Positions 63,669-64,000 of a stretch of DNA of 64,000 nucleotides are shown one piece after another; position 1 is the stretch's first letter; each line of letters opens with the position of its first letter. The DNA is from Thalassospira mesophila (lineage in GTDB: Bacteria > Pseudomonadota > Alphaproteobacteria > Rhodospirillales > Thalassospiraceae). The notes beneath the pieces are model-generated. The model was not told the DNA's origin and ran no database searches. It saw only the letters and a list, made by a program, of their open reading frames with translations. Where the stretch lies: assembly GCF_002115755.1 (NCBI RefSeq), contig NZ_JFKA01000008.1:111768-175767 (forward strand). The letters are read 5' to 3'. Made by a program: the position numbers and the translations under genes.

Positions 63669-64000
63669 CAGATCGCTCGTTGGTATTTTCGCTGTTTAAC
63701 GTTTGGCGCGGGAGGTGGTGTCGTACAAAATTTTCCGACCCTGTCATAACCGGAAATTTCGCCAGAAATTCGGGGCTGCCAATGGGCCGTTCCGATCACA
63801 ACATGGCATGTACCATCCTGAGAATAGAGCCGGAATTGCAATTTGACATATGAACTGCTTTCACCATTGCGTGATACCGGCAGAGCCCACCAACGCTGCT
63901 TTGCAACCTGTTTTGGATATCGGCCGAAATGATACCCGTAAAAGCAGGCAGACAAAAAAGCACGGCGCCAACTTATACCAAACCTCATTGATCGAAACCG
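63669..64000. other. window end, no convincing gene
   Basis: About 330 bases upstream of the TVP38 gene. A minus-strand frame of about 106 codons (63668-63988) ends with TGATG, its stop overlapping the TVP38 ATG, but its product has mixed Arg/Trp/Tyr composition, no recognisable domain, and no ribosome binding site visible before the window edge. I treat it as unproven. The region should also contain the promoter of the TVP38 operon. Confidence 0.4.

Noticed and set aside
1..64000. CRISPR arrays, insertion sequences, prophage or integrase genes
   Set aside because: I looked for direct-repeat arrays, transposase motifs and tRNA-flanking integrases and found none; the only tandem repeats are the short local ones listed.

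Overview
The window reads as a chromosomal segment of a motile, heterotrophic alphaproteobacterium. The best match is the Rhodospirillales, and a Thalassospira-like marine organism is plausible. This placement is inferred from gene content: ffs-dnaX-ybaB order, a fused trpE(G) with a Trp leader, ubiE-ubiB, TPR-glycosyltransferase and alphaproteobacterial flagellar genes. No rRNA, 16S fragment or other taxonomic marker is present. Coding density is high. I see no insertion sequence, prophage, CRISPR array or obvious genomic island; it looks like core chromosome with signalling genes mixed in.

Region by region. 1-2.3 kb holds a cAMP module (crp and a membrane adenylate cyclase overlapping on the minus strand). 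2.6-5.9 kb is the replication/repair block ffs (SRP RNA)-dnaX-ybaB-recR, all minus strand. 6-11.2 kb carries nudC, a periplasmic solute-binding-like protein, a LysR regulator coupled to a DUF1636 cysteine protein, a glutathione transferase and an unusual thioredoxin-fold/2OG-Fe(II) oxygenase fusion. 11.3-14.4 kb has lysine/DAP biosynthesis (dapD, dapE) and a HAD nucleotidase. 14.7-16.5 kb is an EAL c-di-GMP phosphodiesterase. 16.6-27 kb is a flagellar filament/hook cluster (fliC, fliD, fliS, then flgD, flgE, a flgN-like gene, flgK, flgL) interrupted by an ECF sigma factor, a membrane anti-sigma-like protein and a CnrX-like periplasmic sensor. 27-30.6 kb has a second solute-binding protein, pckA and a HugZ-type protein.

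31-35.2 kb is a coupled response regulator (REC-DUF3369-degenerate GGDEF-EAL) and sensor kinase. 35.2-36.9 kb holds small DUF1289 and CsbD proteins and a SpoU methyltransferase. 37-41.4 kb is tryptophan biosynthesis: trpE(G) with a complete promoter/leader peptide/attenuator upstream, an ion channel gene, and trpF. 41.5-44.4 kb is ubiE-ubiB-GNAT. 44.5-48.9 kb has a chemoreceptor, a TPR/GT9-like protein and a purine phosphoribosyltransferase. 49-51.3 kb has a PQQ-type sugar dehydrogenase, tRNA-Gly(CCC) and a secreted SNase-like nuclease. 51.6-59.3 kb has two TrkH potassium transporters flanking a small DUF3012 lipoprotein, asd, a Cache-GGDEF cyclase and purU. 59.8-63.7 kb has an orphan sensor kinase, then a coupled TVP38-family membrane protein and FAD disulfide oxidoreductase.

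Common threads are second-messenger control (cAMP and at least three c-di-GMP enzymes around the flagellar genes), aspartate-family and tryptophan biosynthesis, and K+ handling. The most informative non-coding structure is the trp leader: a good -35/-10 promoter sits so close to the leader ATG that the leader mRNA is predicted to be leaderless. It encodes a 19-residue peptide with three consecutive Trp codons, followed by mutually exclusive antiterminator and terminator stems. Nothing here can be claimed as a wholly new system from sequence alone. The best candidates for a second look are the trp leader, the ECF module nested in the flagellar cluster, the possible dnaX slippage site and the thioredoxin-2OG oxygenase fusion.
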